The notes beneath the pieces are model-generated. The model was not told the origin of the DNA. It saw nothing but the letters and a program-made list of their open reading frames with translations, and did not search any database. A DNA stretch of 8,196 bases, from the NCBI GenBank assembly GCA_947377725.1, contig CANCGX010000091.1, positions 1-8,196 of the forward strand, in the 5' to 3' direction. The stretch's first letter is position 1. Each line of letters starts with the position of its first letter. The translations under genes and the position numbers were made by a program. This DNA comes from Actinomycetota bacterium (GTDB lineage Bacteria; Actinomycetota; Actinomycetes; Nanopelagicales; Nanopelagicaceae). Shown here piece by piece: positions 1-6,722 of the stretch.

Positions 1-392
1 ACACCTAACATGCGTTGGGCTTGGTCATACCAAGGAGCTAACTCCTCTTTCCAATTCGTTATATGTCGCCATTGCTCATCATTAAAGTACGTATCAGGCG
101 GGGTATATAAAGTGTTCGCATAAACGAGGGAACCTCCACCCACCCCAGCACCAGCCAATATAAGTACATTCGGTAGGGCGTGGATTCGTTGGATTCCGTT
201 AAGCCCAAATCTAGGTGCATAGAGAAAACGACGTATGCGCCAGGAAGTCTTCGGGAAATCCTTTTCGGAGAATCTGCGTCCAGCTTCGATGACGGCGACT
301 TTGTAGCCCTTTTCGCTCAACCGCAGGGCTGCTACCGATCCTCCGAAGCCTGAGCCAATGATGACAACATCAAAATCCTGGTTATTTCCCAC
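1..392 (-). CDS. GMC-family flavin oxidoreductase, ChoD (cholesterol oxidase)-like, N-terminal part
   Basis: The gene runs off the left edge, so only about the first 130 residues are present. They hold the FAD-binding Rossmann start (VVIIGSGFGG, residues ~8-17), the strand ending in IEAGRRF that would bind the ribose, and the GMC signature region LAGAGVGGGSLVYANTLY, followed by DEQWRHIT and a QAQRML segment. From memory this closely follows the N-terminus of mycobacterial ChoD-type oxidoreductases, which oxidise alcohols or sterols with FAD. The true substrate cannot be told from this part, and sterol oxidation should not be assumed. The start is GTG at 390-392: an in-frame TAG lies a few codons upstream and no other start codon fits between. 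No Shine-Dalgarno is visible; a hairpin at 399-418 sits there instead. It lies 19 bases after the metallophosphoesterase stop on the same strand, so co-transcription is likely, though its link to phosphonate metabolism is unproven. Confidence 0.88.
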   Translation of the reverse strand, partial: MGNNQDFDVVIIGSGFGGSVAALRLSEKGYKVAVIEAGRRFSEKDFPKTSWRIRRFLYAPRFGLNGIQRIHALPNVLILAGAGVGGGSLVYANTLYTPPDTYFNDEQWRHITNWKEELAPWYDQAQRMLG

Positions 393-398
393 ACACCA

Positions 399-418
399 GT
401 TGTAGCACTAACTACAAC
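399..418 (-). promoter_or_regulatory. Hairpin across metallophosphoesterase stop and GMC oxidoreductase leader
   Basis: A perfect 7-base inverted repeat is visible: GTTGTAG and CTACAAC around a 6-base loop. In RNA the stem can extend by two G-U pairs. It contains the TAG stop of the upstream gene (412-414) and ends 6 bases before the GTG start of the next gene, where a ribosome binding site would normally be. No T-tract follows, so it is not a convincing terminator. A role in translational coupling or mRNA processing is inference. Confidence 0.4.
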
Positions 419-1977
419 CAGAGGAAACGATTTCTGTCAGATTTTTCCCCGGCTAAATTCTCGATATCGAATTCTCCGCTGCGGCGCTGCCAATCATTGG
501 CTGCGAGCAACCGGGACAATCCGGCAAGATTAACTGGGCTATCGAGATTGCTTGTTGCCTCGTCAAGAGATACGGGACTTTGGTGATCAAAGACTGATGT
601 TGCAATAACAACTTTTTCTCCGTCCTGAAGGATTTCAACTAAGCGACCTTGTTGTGGCCAATCAATATTCGATGCCGTTTGAATGTGCCAAAATCCTTTG
701 AACTCATCGCCATATCGTTCAATTTTGTGCTGATGATTATGACCCGCAAGCCAAAGAATGACACGGGGTTCATCCATCAGAAGCTCAACAACTTCGCTCT
801 CGCCAACTCTTCGATCGGCGCCCTGTGGTTGATACAAATTAAATAGCGTTGACGATGGATGATGCGAGAGGATGACAAAGTAATCAACGTCGGTGTCTGC
901 CAAAATCTTTTTCAACCAATCGAATTGTGCCTGGTCGAGAGATCCTTGCCATCCACCGTGATGATTTACAGTGTCAAGGGATACGAGTCGAACTCCGTTG
1001 ATATCTCTAAACCAATATTTGGTACCTCGTAAAGAGTTCTCCTCATTTAATCCATGATCGTGATTACACACCTGATGAACTTTTGCCCATGTGTCCGGCT
1101 CATTAATCCGTCGACGAGGATCTGATGTGATTTCTCTAAAAACTGCTCCGTGTGGATCTGGGTAGGTCACTGGACCAACTTGGTTGAAGTTTGCAAAGAG
1201 TTCGGATAGATCTGTATCTGGTGCAAGCGCAATTTGTTTCTCCGAACCTACTGCGTGATTGCGAACAGCTTCATCTCCTGGAAGTGTGCCTTGAATCAGC
1301 GCGTCATGATTTCCATGAGTGGCAAGCCACTTATGTCTCAATCCTGTTGCAGCAAAACTTTTTCTGACCGCATCATGCAATCCTGGGACGACAGGAAATC
1401 CGTATAAAGACCTTGGAAAATCATCCTCGCAGCCTTCGGGTGTCCCATCCGGATTCCAATACGATCTGTCGTAGGTTGCAGGTTCGGCGGAGGACAAACC
1501 TTCCCATCTCGAAGAATCACCGCTATCTGGATGCAGTTCACCGCCATCCATCAAAGTGAAATACCAATCGAGCTCGTTGCCTTGTGCGTTGTCGGTGACG
1601 TCTCCGGTGATGACCACTGCATCGATAGGGCGATTAGTGACCACACCGTGCTCAATACGGTTGATGGTTTGAACCATTGCTTCAAGGGTTTGTGTCGTCA
1701 GCATTTCATTTGGCCGATATGTGCCAACTAACGTCACAATCTCAGACATTGGATTGTGTGGGTCGGCCAATCGATCTAAAAGTTCAAGGCGAGCAGGTGA
1801 TTGCGCATCACAGATATGTAAATCAGAAATATGAACAAGACTCAAAAGTGATTCAGCATTGGACGAAGGTGAAGTTCCCTCAATAACTTCACCTTCACCC
1901 AACTCGAGGTTGCGCCACCCTTTGCTATCCGCTGTCCCGCGAACAACTTTTTCTATGCGCGTATCACTTTCAGACAT
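412..1977 (-). CDS. Calcineurin-like metallophosphoesterase, TIGR03767-type, without export signal
   Basis: This 521-residue protein has all the metal-binding motifs of the calcineurin-like phosphoesterase fold, spread out by long inserts. They are SDLH (D52, H54), GDVTDN (D126), GNHD (222-225), SHH (371-373) and GHNHQH (412-417). Motifs with long inserts are typical of the actinobacterial TIGR03767 group, whose members usually carry a Tat signal; none is seen here, even from the earliest possible start, so the enzyme is probably cytosolic. The ATG at 1975-1977 was chosen because it gives an 8-base overlap (ATGTCTGA) with the ABC ATPase stop, and because family similarity, from memory, begins just after it (TRIEKVVRG). 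An ATG at 1993-1995 and a TTG at 1999-2001 are alternatives; no strong Shine-Dalgarno decides. Expected chemistry is dimetal hydrolysis of a phosphomonoester or diester. The substrate is unknown; a phosphonate or phosphate ester imported by the adjacent transporter is a reasonable inference. Confidence 0.85.
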   Translation of the reverse strand: MSESDTRIEKVVRGTADSKGWRNLELGEGEVIEGTSPSSNAESLLSLVHISDLHICDAQSPARLELLDRLADPHNPMSEIVTLVGTYRPNEMLTTQTLEAMVQTINRIEHGVVTNRPIDAVVITGDVTDNAQGNELDWYFTLMDGGELHPDSGDSSRWEGLSSAEPATYDRSYWNPDGTPEGCEDDFPRSLYGFPVVPGLHDAVRKSFAATGLRHKWLATHGNHDALIQGTLPGDEAVRNHAVGSEKQIALAPDTDLSELFANFNQVGPVTYPDPHGAVFREITSDPRRRINEPDTWAKVHQVCNHDHGLNEENSLRGTKYWFRDINGVRLVSLDTVNHHGGWQGSLDQAQFDWLKKILADTDVDYFVILSHHPSSTLFNLYQPQGADRRVGESEVVELLMDEPRVILWLAGHNHQHKIERYGDEFKGFWHIQTASNIDWPQQGRLVEILQDGEKVVIATSVFDHQSPVSLDEATSNLDSPVNLAGLSRLLAANDWQRRSGEFDIENLAGEKSDRNRFLWL

Positions 1978-3040
1978 TTTGAGCCATGATTTCATCTGCA
2001 ACTATCTTGAATGAAATCCGATCGCCAATTTCCAAACTCTTGACATCCTTACTCTGAGAATTAATATGAATAATGGGCAGCCCTTCTAATGCAACTCCCA
2101 ATTTTGTTAATGGACCCAAAAATGATTTAGATACCAACAGCCCCTGTGTAGCTTCATCATCATTCTCAGTTGTCAAAGTAATTGACTCTGGTCGAATGAG
2201 GGCCTCTACAGGAAGACCGTCACGGAGATCTGTCGAATGACGCGAAAGGGATATTTTTTGGTGAAGAACTTTTACATTTCCTTTGCCTGTAATAGTGGCC
2301 GGAAGGCGATTGGCCTGACCAACAAATGACGCGACAAATGGCGTAGCAGGTTCGTTATACAAAACTGTTGGCTTGTCTATCTGTTCCAACTTCCCTTTAT
2401 TCATTACTCCCACACGATCAGCGATTGCCATAGCTTCTTCTTGGTCATGGGTTACAAACAAAGTTGTGATTCCTAGCTCCAATTGGATTGCGCGAATCTC
2501 CTCGCGAATCTGTGAACGTACTTGAGCATCAAGAGCTGAGAGTGGTTCATCAAGAAGAAGAACGGTTGGTTCGATAGCTAGCGCTCTTGCCAGAGCTACA
2601 CGTTGCTGCTGCCCGCCCGAAAGTTGATGAGGATATCTCGTGCTCTTTTCTTCCAGATCGACAAGCTGAAGCATCTTGCGAACTTGCTTCATCCTCTTAG
2701 GTAGATCCATTTTGCGCGCACGAAGACCGTAATCGATATTTTCAGCCACAGTCATATTCGGAAAGAGTGAATACGCTTGAAAGACCATGCCCATATCGCG
2801 ATCATTTACCGCAGTGTCGTTGTAGCGGACATCATTAACTAGTAGCGAGCCACTATCTGCTGTTTCTAATCCTGCCACGATGCGGAGTGCTGTCGTTTTG
2901 CCACATCCGGAAGGCCCCAGAAGTGCGACTAGCTCTCCCGGCTGGACTGTGAGATTCAAGCCATCCAAGGCAACTGTCGTTCCGAATGAGCGAGTTACAT
3001 TCTCAAGTTTGAGAGTGCTGCTAGCGCGTTGTTTGGCCAT
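1970..3040 (-). CDS. ABC transporter ATP-binding protein, Fe/putrescine/aminophosphonate (PotA/PhnT-like) class
   Basis: This is the cytoplasmic ATPase of the importer encoded with it, 356 residues long. The nucleotide-binding domain shows Walker A GPSGCGKT (42-49), the Q-loop Q88 in MVFQAYSLFPNMT, signature LSGGQQQR (140-147), Walker B LLLDE (D164, E165), the D-loop SALD and the H-loop H198 in VTHDQEEA. A C-terminal ~110-residue region (EALIRPESI and onward) looks like a TOBE-type regulatory domain. The ATG at 3038-3040 is preferred because GAGGTGG (3048-3054) lies 7 bases upstream. An ATG at 3044-3046 would give an ATGA overlap with the permease stop but puts the Shine-Dalgarno only 1 base away. 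The sequence alone fits iron, polyamine and 2-aminoethylphosphonate importers; the neighbouring C-P bond enzyme makes an aminophosphonate the favoured substrate. The stop overlaps the metallophosphoesterase start, suggesting coupled translation. Confidence 0.93.
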   Translation of the reverse strand: MAKQRASSTLKLENVTRSFGTTVALDGLNLTVQPGELVALLGPSGCGKTTALRIVAGLETADSGSLLVNDVRYNDTAVNDRDMGMVFQAYSLFPNMTVAENIDYGLRARKMDLPKRMKQVRKMLQLVDLEEKSTRYPHQLSGGQQQRVALARALAIEPTVLLLDEPLSALDAQVRSQIREEIRAIQLELGITTLFVTHDQEEAMAIADRVGVMNKGKLEQIDKPTVLYNEPATPFVASFVGQANRLPATITGKGNVKVLHQKISLSRHSTDLRDGLPVEALIRPESITLTTENDDEATQGLLVSKSFLGPLTKLGVALEGLPIIHINSQSKDVKSLEIGDRISFKIVADEIMAQNV

Positions 3041-3042
3041 CT

Positions 3043-3831
3043 TCATTCCACCTCTTCATTTTCGAGAACTAAGTTTTGGTTCTTCTTCCGTGCTGCCAAG
3101 ATTCCTACTAATGTCAAGGCAAAAATCGCGAGAGCGAACGAGAAAACTGAAATCGCAATAGCTCCAAGAATGTTCTGCTGTGCTGCAACAACTGTCCATG
3201 TTGGGAATGTGTCCCAATGAAGAAGAGATGTAAGAGTAAATTCACCGATTGCGAGTGCGAATGAAAGAAAGAGTGAGCCAATAATTCCGCTACGGATGGC
3301 CGGAATGATCACTTTAATAATCGTCGCAAACCAGGTTGCACCAAGACTTCGCGAAGCTTCGACCAAAACCTTTATGTCTACAGCGCTGATAGCAGAATCA
3401 AGTGCTCGATACGTGTATGGAAGTGCCACAATCACAAAAAAGAAAACAAGCTCATATTCGGTATTCTGTAAAAATTCTGGCATCGAAACTTGCGCACCAA
3501 TTGCAAGTGAGACTACGGGAATGATCAATGGAAGTATGCAAATGAAATCAACAATCGATTTGTAACGTTTAGCTTTCAAGTTCAAGACAACCATTGTTGG
3601 AACCATAAGTATCAGATTCAAAGCCCCTGACAACACTGCCAAACGTAAAGATGTGCCCAACGCTGGGAGAAAACCTTCTTGTTGTAACAACCAGCTGTAG
3701 TTAGTGAAAGAGTGTCCCTTTCCACCAGGCTTCCTGAAACTAAATTCGGCAGCAGCTAAGAGTGGGAGAAAGAAAATTGTTCCTGCAAGAAAAATTGTGA
3801 ATGCATTTAATGAATATCTACCTATTTTCAT
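3043..3831 (-). CDS. ABC transporter permease, second subunit (PhnV-like position)
   Basis: This is a 262-residue integral membrane protein of the binding-protein-dependent transport family. Hydrophobic segments lie near residues 9-29, 62-83, 94-114, 128-140, 184-200 and 222-247. The EAA loop that contacts the ATPase is at 158-177 (EASRSLGATW... IIP). The C-terminus is charged and probably cytosolic. The ATG at 3829-3831 forms an ATGA overlap with the stop of the first permease. An in-frame ATG at 3841-3843 is an alternative. The open frame extends further upstream, but there it only reads the other permease out of frame and gives a Cys/Arg/Ser-rich non-membrane sequence, so that extension is not real. 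It should pair with the other permease to form the channel. The substrate is inferred from context, not from this sequence. Confidence 0.92.
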   Translation of the reverse strand: MKIGRYSLNAFTIFLAGTIFFLPLLAAAEFSFRKPGGKGHSFTNYSWLLQQEGFLPALGTSLRLAVLSGALNLILMVPTMVVLNLKAKRYKSIVDFICILPLIIPVVSLAIGAQVSMPEFLQNTEYELVFFFVIVALPYTYRALDSAISAVDIKVLVEASRSLGATWFATIIKVIIPAIRSGIIGSLFLSFALAIGEFTLTSLLHWDTFPTWTVVAAQQNILGAIAISVFSFALAIFALTLVGILAARKKNQNLVLENEEVE

Positions 3832-4676
3832 GATTGTCGCCATTTCGCAGCCGAACGCTGAGCCCATATGTAGCCAATCATTGCTACGCCTGCGACGACA
3901 ATCATGCCAACTGCAAGAGCATCTCCAAGATTGGCTTGATCTGAAATCACGTTTCCATCTACGAGCGTTCCAATGATGATAGGAACAAGAGGAACTGTTC
4001 CAACAGTCAGCGCTCGGGCGGTGGCGTAGGCAGAAAAGGCACCTGCGAACAAAAGAAAAAAGGAGCCGATAAATGACGGCGTTAGGATCGGGATTGCCAC
4101 CCGACGCCAATATGTAAGTGTATTTGCCCCAAGATTTAGGCTCGCTTCAGACCATTCTTTACGAAGGCCAAGAATGGCTGGTCTAAAAACAATCACCATG
4201 AGAGGAGTCATAAAGAAGGTGTAAACCAAAACAACTCCTGTGAAAGAGAAAAGTGTGAAACGACCAGCGTAGATGTTCCAGCCAAAAAATTTTAGAATTT
4301 TAGTAAACATACCTTCGGCACCGAATGCAGCTATATACATAAATGCAAGTGGTACACCGCCGGAATTTGCAAAAACTGCAGCGATACTTTCGATAATCGA
4401 TGTGAGACGCGAGCCCGCATTCTTCACAATTACAAGAGTAAAAAATGCTCCGAGGACTGAGCTTATAACTGATGTGATGATGCTCAATCTAATGCTTGTG
4501 GCGAATGCATGACGATAAGCGCCTGAAATGAGTGGTGTGTAATTAGAAAGAGACCATTCTCCAGCATTGTTATGAAACGACTTGAGAGTTACTCCAAGAA
4601 TTGGCCAAAGAAGAAAGTACCCAGTGAAGAGAAAAAAAGGAAGAAGTGGAAGCCATGAATATCTTTTCAGTTTCAT
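3828..4676 (-). CDS. ABC transporter permease, first subunit (PhnU-like position)
   Basis: This 282-residue inner-membrane permease has a first membrane segment at about 8-31 (LPLLPFFLFTGYFLLWPILG), further segments near 60-85, 108-120, 140-168, 200-222 and 250-272, and an EAA loop at 177-196 (EASLNLGANT... AIP). The ATG at 4674-4676 is chosen because AGGAAG (4685-4690) lies 8 bases upstream; a GTG at 4683-4685 would have the Shine-Dalgarno touching it. The 56 bases before it, after the binding-protein stop, contain a 16-base palindrome. It overlaps the next permease by ATGA, so the two subunits are probably translated in a coupled manner. The membrane topology and pairing with a secreted binding protein fit the spermidine/iron/aminophosphonate importer class. 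Confidence 0.92.
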   Translation of the reverse strand: MKLKRYSWLPLLPFFLFTGYFLLWPILGVTLKSFHNNAGEWSLSNYTPLISGAYRHAFATSIRLSIITSVISSVLGAFFTLVIVKNAGSRLTSIIESIAAVFANSGGVPLAFMYIAAFGAEGMFTKILKFFGWNIYAGRFTLFSFTGVVLVYTFFMTPLMVIVFRPAILGLRKEWSEASLNLGANTLTYWRRVAIPILTPSFIGSFFLLFAGAFSAYATARALTVGTVPLVPIIIGTLVDGNVISDQANLGDALAVGMIVVAGVAMIGYIWAQRSAAKWRQS

Positions 4677-4720
4677 GTCTCCCACTTCCTCAATTAGCTA
4701 CTTAGATTTAAACCGAACTA

Positions 4721-4736
4721 CTAACTTATAAGTTAG
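4721..4736. repeat. Perfect 16-base palindrome at binding-protein stop codon
   Basis: CTAACTTATAAGTTAG is identical to its own reverse complement. It spans the TAA stop of the substrate-binding protein (4733-4735). In the minus-strand transcript it could fold into a 6-base stem with a TATA loop, without a following U-tract. It could be a weak hairpin that separates expression of the binding protein from the permeases, or an operator for a dimeric regulator. Both roles are inference. Confidence 0.45.
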
Positions 4737-5917
4737 AGGTTTGGCCACTGTGTCTTTAGAAGTTCCTTAGCAGCTGTTTGCTGATCTGGTGTTGGTTGAA
4801 CAATCTTCGCACCAGCTGGTGTTTCAAATCCTGCTGGAGGATTGATTGCCAAGCCCTTTGTGCGCATTGCTTCTTCTGTAATTGGGTGAGCAGCGCCTGA
4901 AATCCAAATGTTTTGTCCGCCTTGGATTTTTGCGAATACCTTGCTGCCAGATAGTCCCTTGACTGAACCTAGATTTGCAGAAGTCTTGCCCTTGTTCTGT
5001 GAGTACAAGAACTCAGTCCATAGACGTGCTGCTGCTGGGTGTGGAGCATTGAATGGAATCGCCATAATGTAAGGAGTTCCCTTGATAACAGCATCAGAAG
5101 GAATTACATACCTGATGGTCTTGCCAATCTTTGCAGCAGACGCGATTGCTCCAGGACCATTGAAGTCCCATGAGAATGAAACTTTGTAAGCACCAGCAGC
5201 GAGGTTTTGTCCGTTAGCAAGAACTGAAACGAAGTTTCCTGAAGCCTTAAGCCCCTTGAAGTAGTCAATTCCAGCTTGAATGTTTGTTACTGAACCACCT
5301 GAAGCTTGGTTTGCAGCGAATACTGACATTAAAGCTTCTTGAGCACCTGTTGGATCTCCGCCAATAGCTACCTGACCCTTGAAAGCAGGATCTTTCAAAT
5401 CAGCGAAAGACTTTGGAGCCTTCGCTACTGATGTGTCGTATGCAAGAGCAATCTGACCGTAGTAGTCGCCAGCCCAACGTCCTGAAGCTTCCTTCCATTG
5501 TGCAGGAATGTCGTTCCATGTTTGAACTTTGTAAGGTGCAAAGAGGTTTACGTTATCTGCGCCGTAAGTGATACCTACGTCAACAGCATCTGGAGCCTTT
5601 GACTTTGGAGCTGTTTTAACTGTTTGAATTTCATACGCTGATGATCCATCTGGGTTGTCATCAGAAATCTTAATTCCAAAAGCCTTTGTAAAGAGGTCCA
5701 TTGCTTCGCCGTAGTTTGCCCAATCGCGTGGCAAAGTAATTACATTTAGCTTGCCTTCTTTTTGTGCTGCCTTAACTAGAGCATCCATTCCACCACAAGA
5801 CTTAATGTCTTTGCACTTGGAATAATCAATTGATGCTGCTTGTGAACTTGATACTGCTACCAAAGAAGTAACGGCCACGGTGGCTGCGATAACTCCTGTA
5901 AGTAAACGCTTGCGCAT
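4733..5917 (-). CDS. Secreted ABC transporter substrate-binding protein, putative aminophosphonate binder
   Basis: This 394-residue extracellular solute-binding protein should deliver substrate to the two permeases encoded after it. It begins with a Sec signal peptide: MRKR, a hydrophobic core at ~5-22, and probable cleavage after SSSQA (residue 27). There is no lipobox cysteine at +1, which is unusual for a monoderm actinobacterium, where such proteins are often lipoproteins. The mature N-terminus has C35 and C41, possibly a disulfide. The FADLKDPAFKGQVAI region (~171-185), followed by GDPTGAQEALMS, is typical of the iron/polyamine/phosphonate binding-protein group (SBP_bac_1/6-like). The C-terminal region is long relative to ~340-residue PhnS2-type proteins. 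The start is ATG 5915-5917 with AAGGGGG at 5922-5928 upstream. Ligand identity is inferred from neighbours; polyamine or ferric iron binding cannot be excluded. Confidence 0.88.
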   Translation of the reverse strand: MRKRLLTGVIAATVAVTSLVAVSSSQAASIDYSKCKDIKSCGGMDALVKAAQKEGKLNVITLPRDWANYGEAMDLFTKAFGIKISDDNPDGSSAYEIQTVKTAPKSKAPDAVDVGITYGADNVNLFAPYKVQTWNDIPAQWKEASGRWAGDYYGQIALAYDTSVAKAPKSFADLKDPAFKGQVAIGGDPTGAQEALMSVFAANQASGGSVTNIQAGIDYFKGLKASGNFVSVLANGQNLAAGAYKVSFSWDFNGPGAIASAAKIGKTIRYVIPSDAVIKGTPYIMAIPFNAPHPAAARLWTEFLYSQNKGKTSANLGSVKGLSGSKVFAKIQGGQNIWISGAAHPITEEAMRTKGLAINPPAGFETPAGAKIVQPTPDQQTAAKELLKTQWPNL

Positions 5918-6029
5918 AAATCCCCCTTATGAGATTGGTAGATGTAGCAAAGTCCCACAAGTTAACCGTGAGGTAATAAGCAAGGTTGATTTGGACGACT
6001 AGTTGGTTAATTCTTGGGGGCTAGGTAAA
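5918..6029 (-). promoter_or_regulatory. Largest intergenic gap inside the operon; possible leader or second promoter
   Basis: These 112 bases separate the hydrolase stop from the binding-protein start. They contain the binding-protein Shine-Dalgarno (5922-5928) and an imperfect inverted repeat whose arms are CCCACAAGTTAACC (5954-5967) and GGTTAATTCTTGGGGG (6005-6020). The arms pair over TTAACC/GGTTAA, CAAG/CTTG and CCC/GGG with small bulges and a 37-base loop. No clear -35/-10 pair and no T-tract terminator were found. An internal promoter or a folded leader raising binding-protein expression is possible but unproven. Confidence 0.3.
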
Positions 6030-6722
6030 TTAATCGTTAACGAGAGATAACAACTGTGCCGCTCCGGCAAATACATGGGTGGCACCTGCTGTCTTAAGTT
6101 GTGATTCGTTGTGTGCCCCAGAAGTAACGCCGACAACGAAACGCGCTCCCGCAGCAACGCCACTTTCCATATCCGATTGAGTATCACCAACAACAATCAC
6201 GTTGTTCGGTTCTATCTCTTGATTTGAAAGATTGCGATATAAATCAATGGAACGAAAAATCATGTCTGGGGCGGGACGGCCAGCGGAGACTTCATCAGAT
6301 GCGACGCTGAGATCAATTGCATCTCGCCATTCCAGGTCATCCAGAATTGAGGTCAATAACTGGCGAGGAAAGCCCGTTGTGATTGCAACACCTATATTTG
6401 CTGCACGCAAAGTTGCAAAAAGTTGTGATGTGCCATCGAACTCTTCTAGCTCCCCATTTGCGACAAGGTTGTTGTATTGCTCAATGAAGATTTCGTGAGT
6501 TGCTTCAGCAGCTACGGAGTCGCCTTCGCATAGATGCATAAATACATCCATTTTCCGCTGTCCCATTGTGTCAATGACATATTTTTCCATTGTGGCTAAT
6601 TCATCAGAATTTCTTTCCACGCCTTGCTCAATCATGGACTCCCGGAAAGCCTTCACAACCAAGCCATCATCCTTCGCCGTTGTTCCTGCAACATCAAAAA
6701 CTACTAGTTTTATAACGCCCAT
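6030..6722 (-). CDS. Phosphonatase-like HAD hydrolase (TIGR03351-type, PhnX homologue)
   Basis: This 230-residue cytosolic hydrolase is predicted to cleave the C-P bond of phosphonoacetaldehyde or a close relative, giving phosphate and an aldehyde. Visible features are FDVAGTT (9-15) with nucleophile D10 and Ala at the position where ordinary HADs have a second Asp; the cap-domain motif MGQRK with K57, aligned by eye with the Schiff-base Lys53 of Bacillus cereus PhnX (MGLLK); motif II T116 in ITTGF; R149 in AGRP where most HADs have Lys; and VVGDTQSDMESG with D180 and D184. At 230 residues it is shorter than classical PhnX (~265), as expected for the TIGR03351 group. That group is known to occur with FAD oxidoreductases instead of the PhnW transaminase, exactly as here. 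ATG 6720-6722 overlaps the upstream gene by 13 bases; AGGAG (6734-6738) lies 11 bases upstream, a slightly long spacing. Confidence 0.92.
   Translation of the reverse strand: MGVIKLVVFDVAGTTAKDDGLVVKAFRESMIEQGVERNSDELATMEKYVIDTMGQRKMDVFMHLCEGDSVAAEATHEIFIEQYNNLVANGELEEFDGTSQLFATLRAANIGVAITTGFPRQLLTSILDDLEWRDAIDLSVASDEVSAGRPAPDMIFRSIDLYRNLSNQEIEPNNVIVVGDTQSDMESGVAAGARFVVGVTSGAHNESQLKTAGATHVFAGAAQLLSLVND

Noticed and set aside
649..846. Plus-strand open frames inside the metallophosphoesterase and other minus-strand genes
   Set aside because: They lie wholly antisense to genes with clear motifs, and none shows a recognisable domain or a start signal.
3832..4110. N-terminal extension of the second permease by about 90 residues
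   Set aside because: It reads the first permease out of frame, gives a Cys/Trp/Arg/Ser-rich sequence unlike a permease, and the ATGA overlap start at 3829-3831 gives the normal family length.
1970..5917. Iron or spermidine importer as the primary call for the ABC genes
   Set aside because: The sequence class allows it, but close linkage to a C-P bond hydrolase and a TIGR03364-type flavoenzyme makes an aminophosphonate the better guess; it is kept as an alternative in the entries.
5968..6029. Second PHO box before the binding protein, from several TTACC/AACC-like words
   Set aside because: The words are spaced 12 and 21 bases apart and do not share an 11-base register or the TCACC core.
6034..6043. 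10-base palindrome TCGTTAACGA near the hydrolase stop
   Set aside because: Around eight 10-base palindromes are expected by chance in a window this size, and it lies inside the coding end.
5999..6196. Small open frame overlapping the hydrolase end on the minus strand
   Set aside because: It is a shadow frame of the phosphonatase-like gene, whose catalytic motifs fix the true frame.
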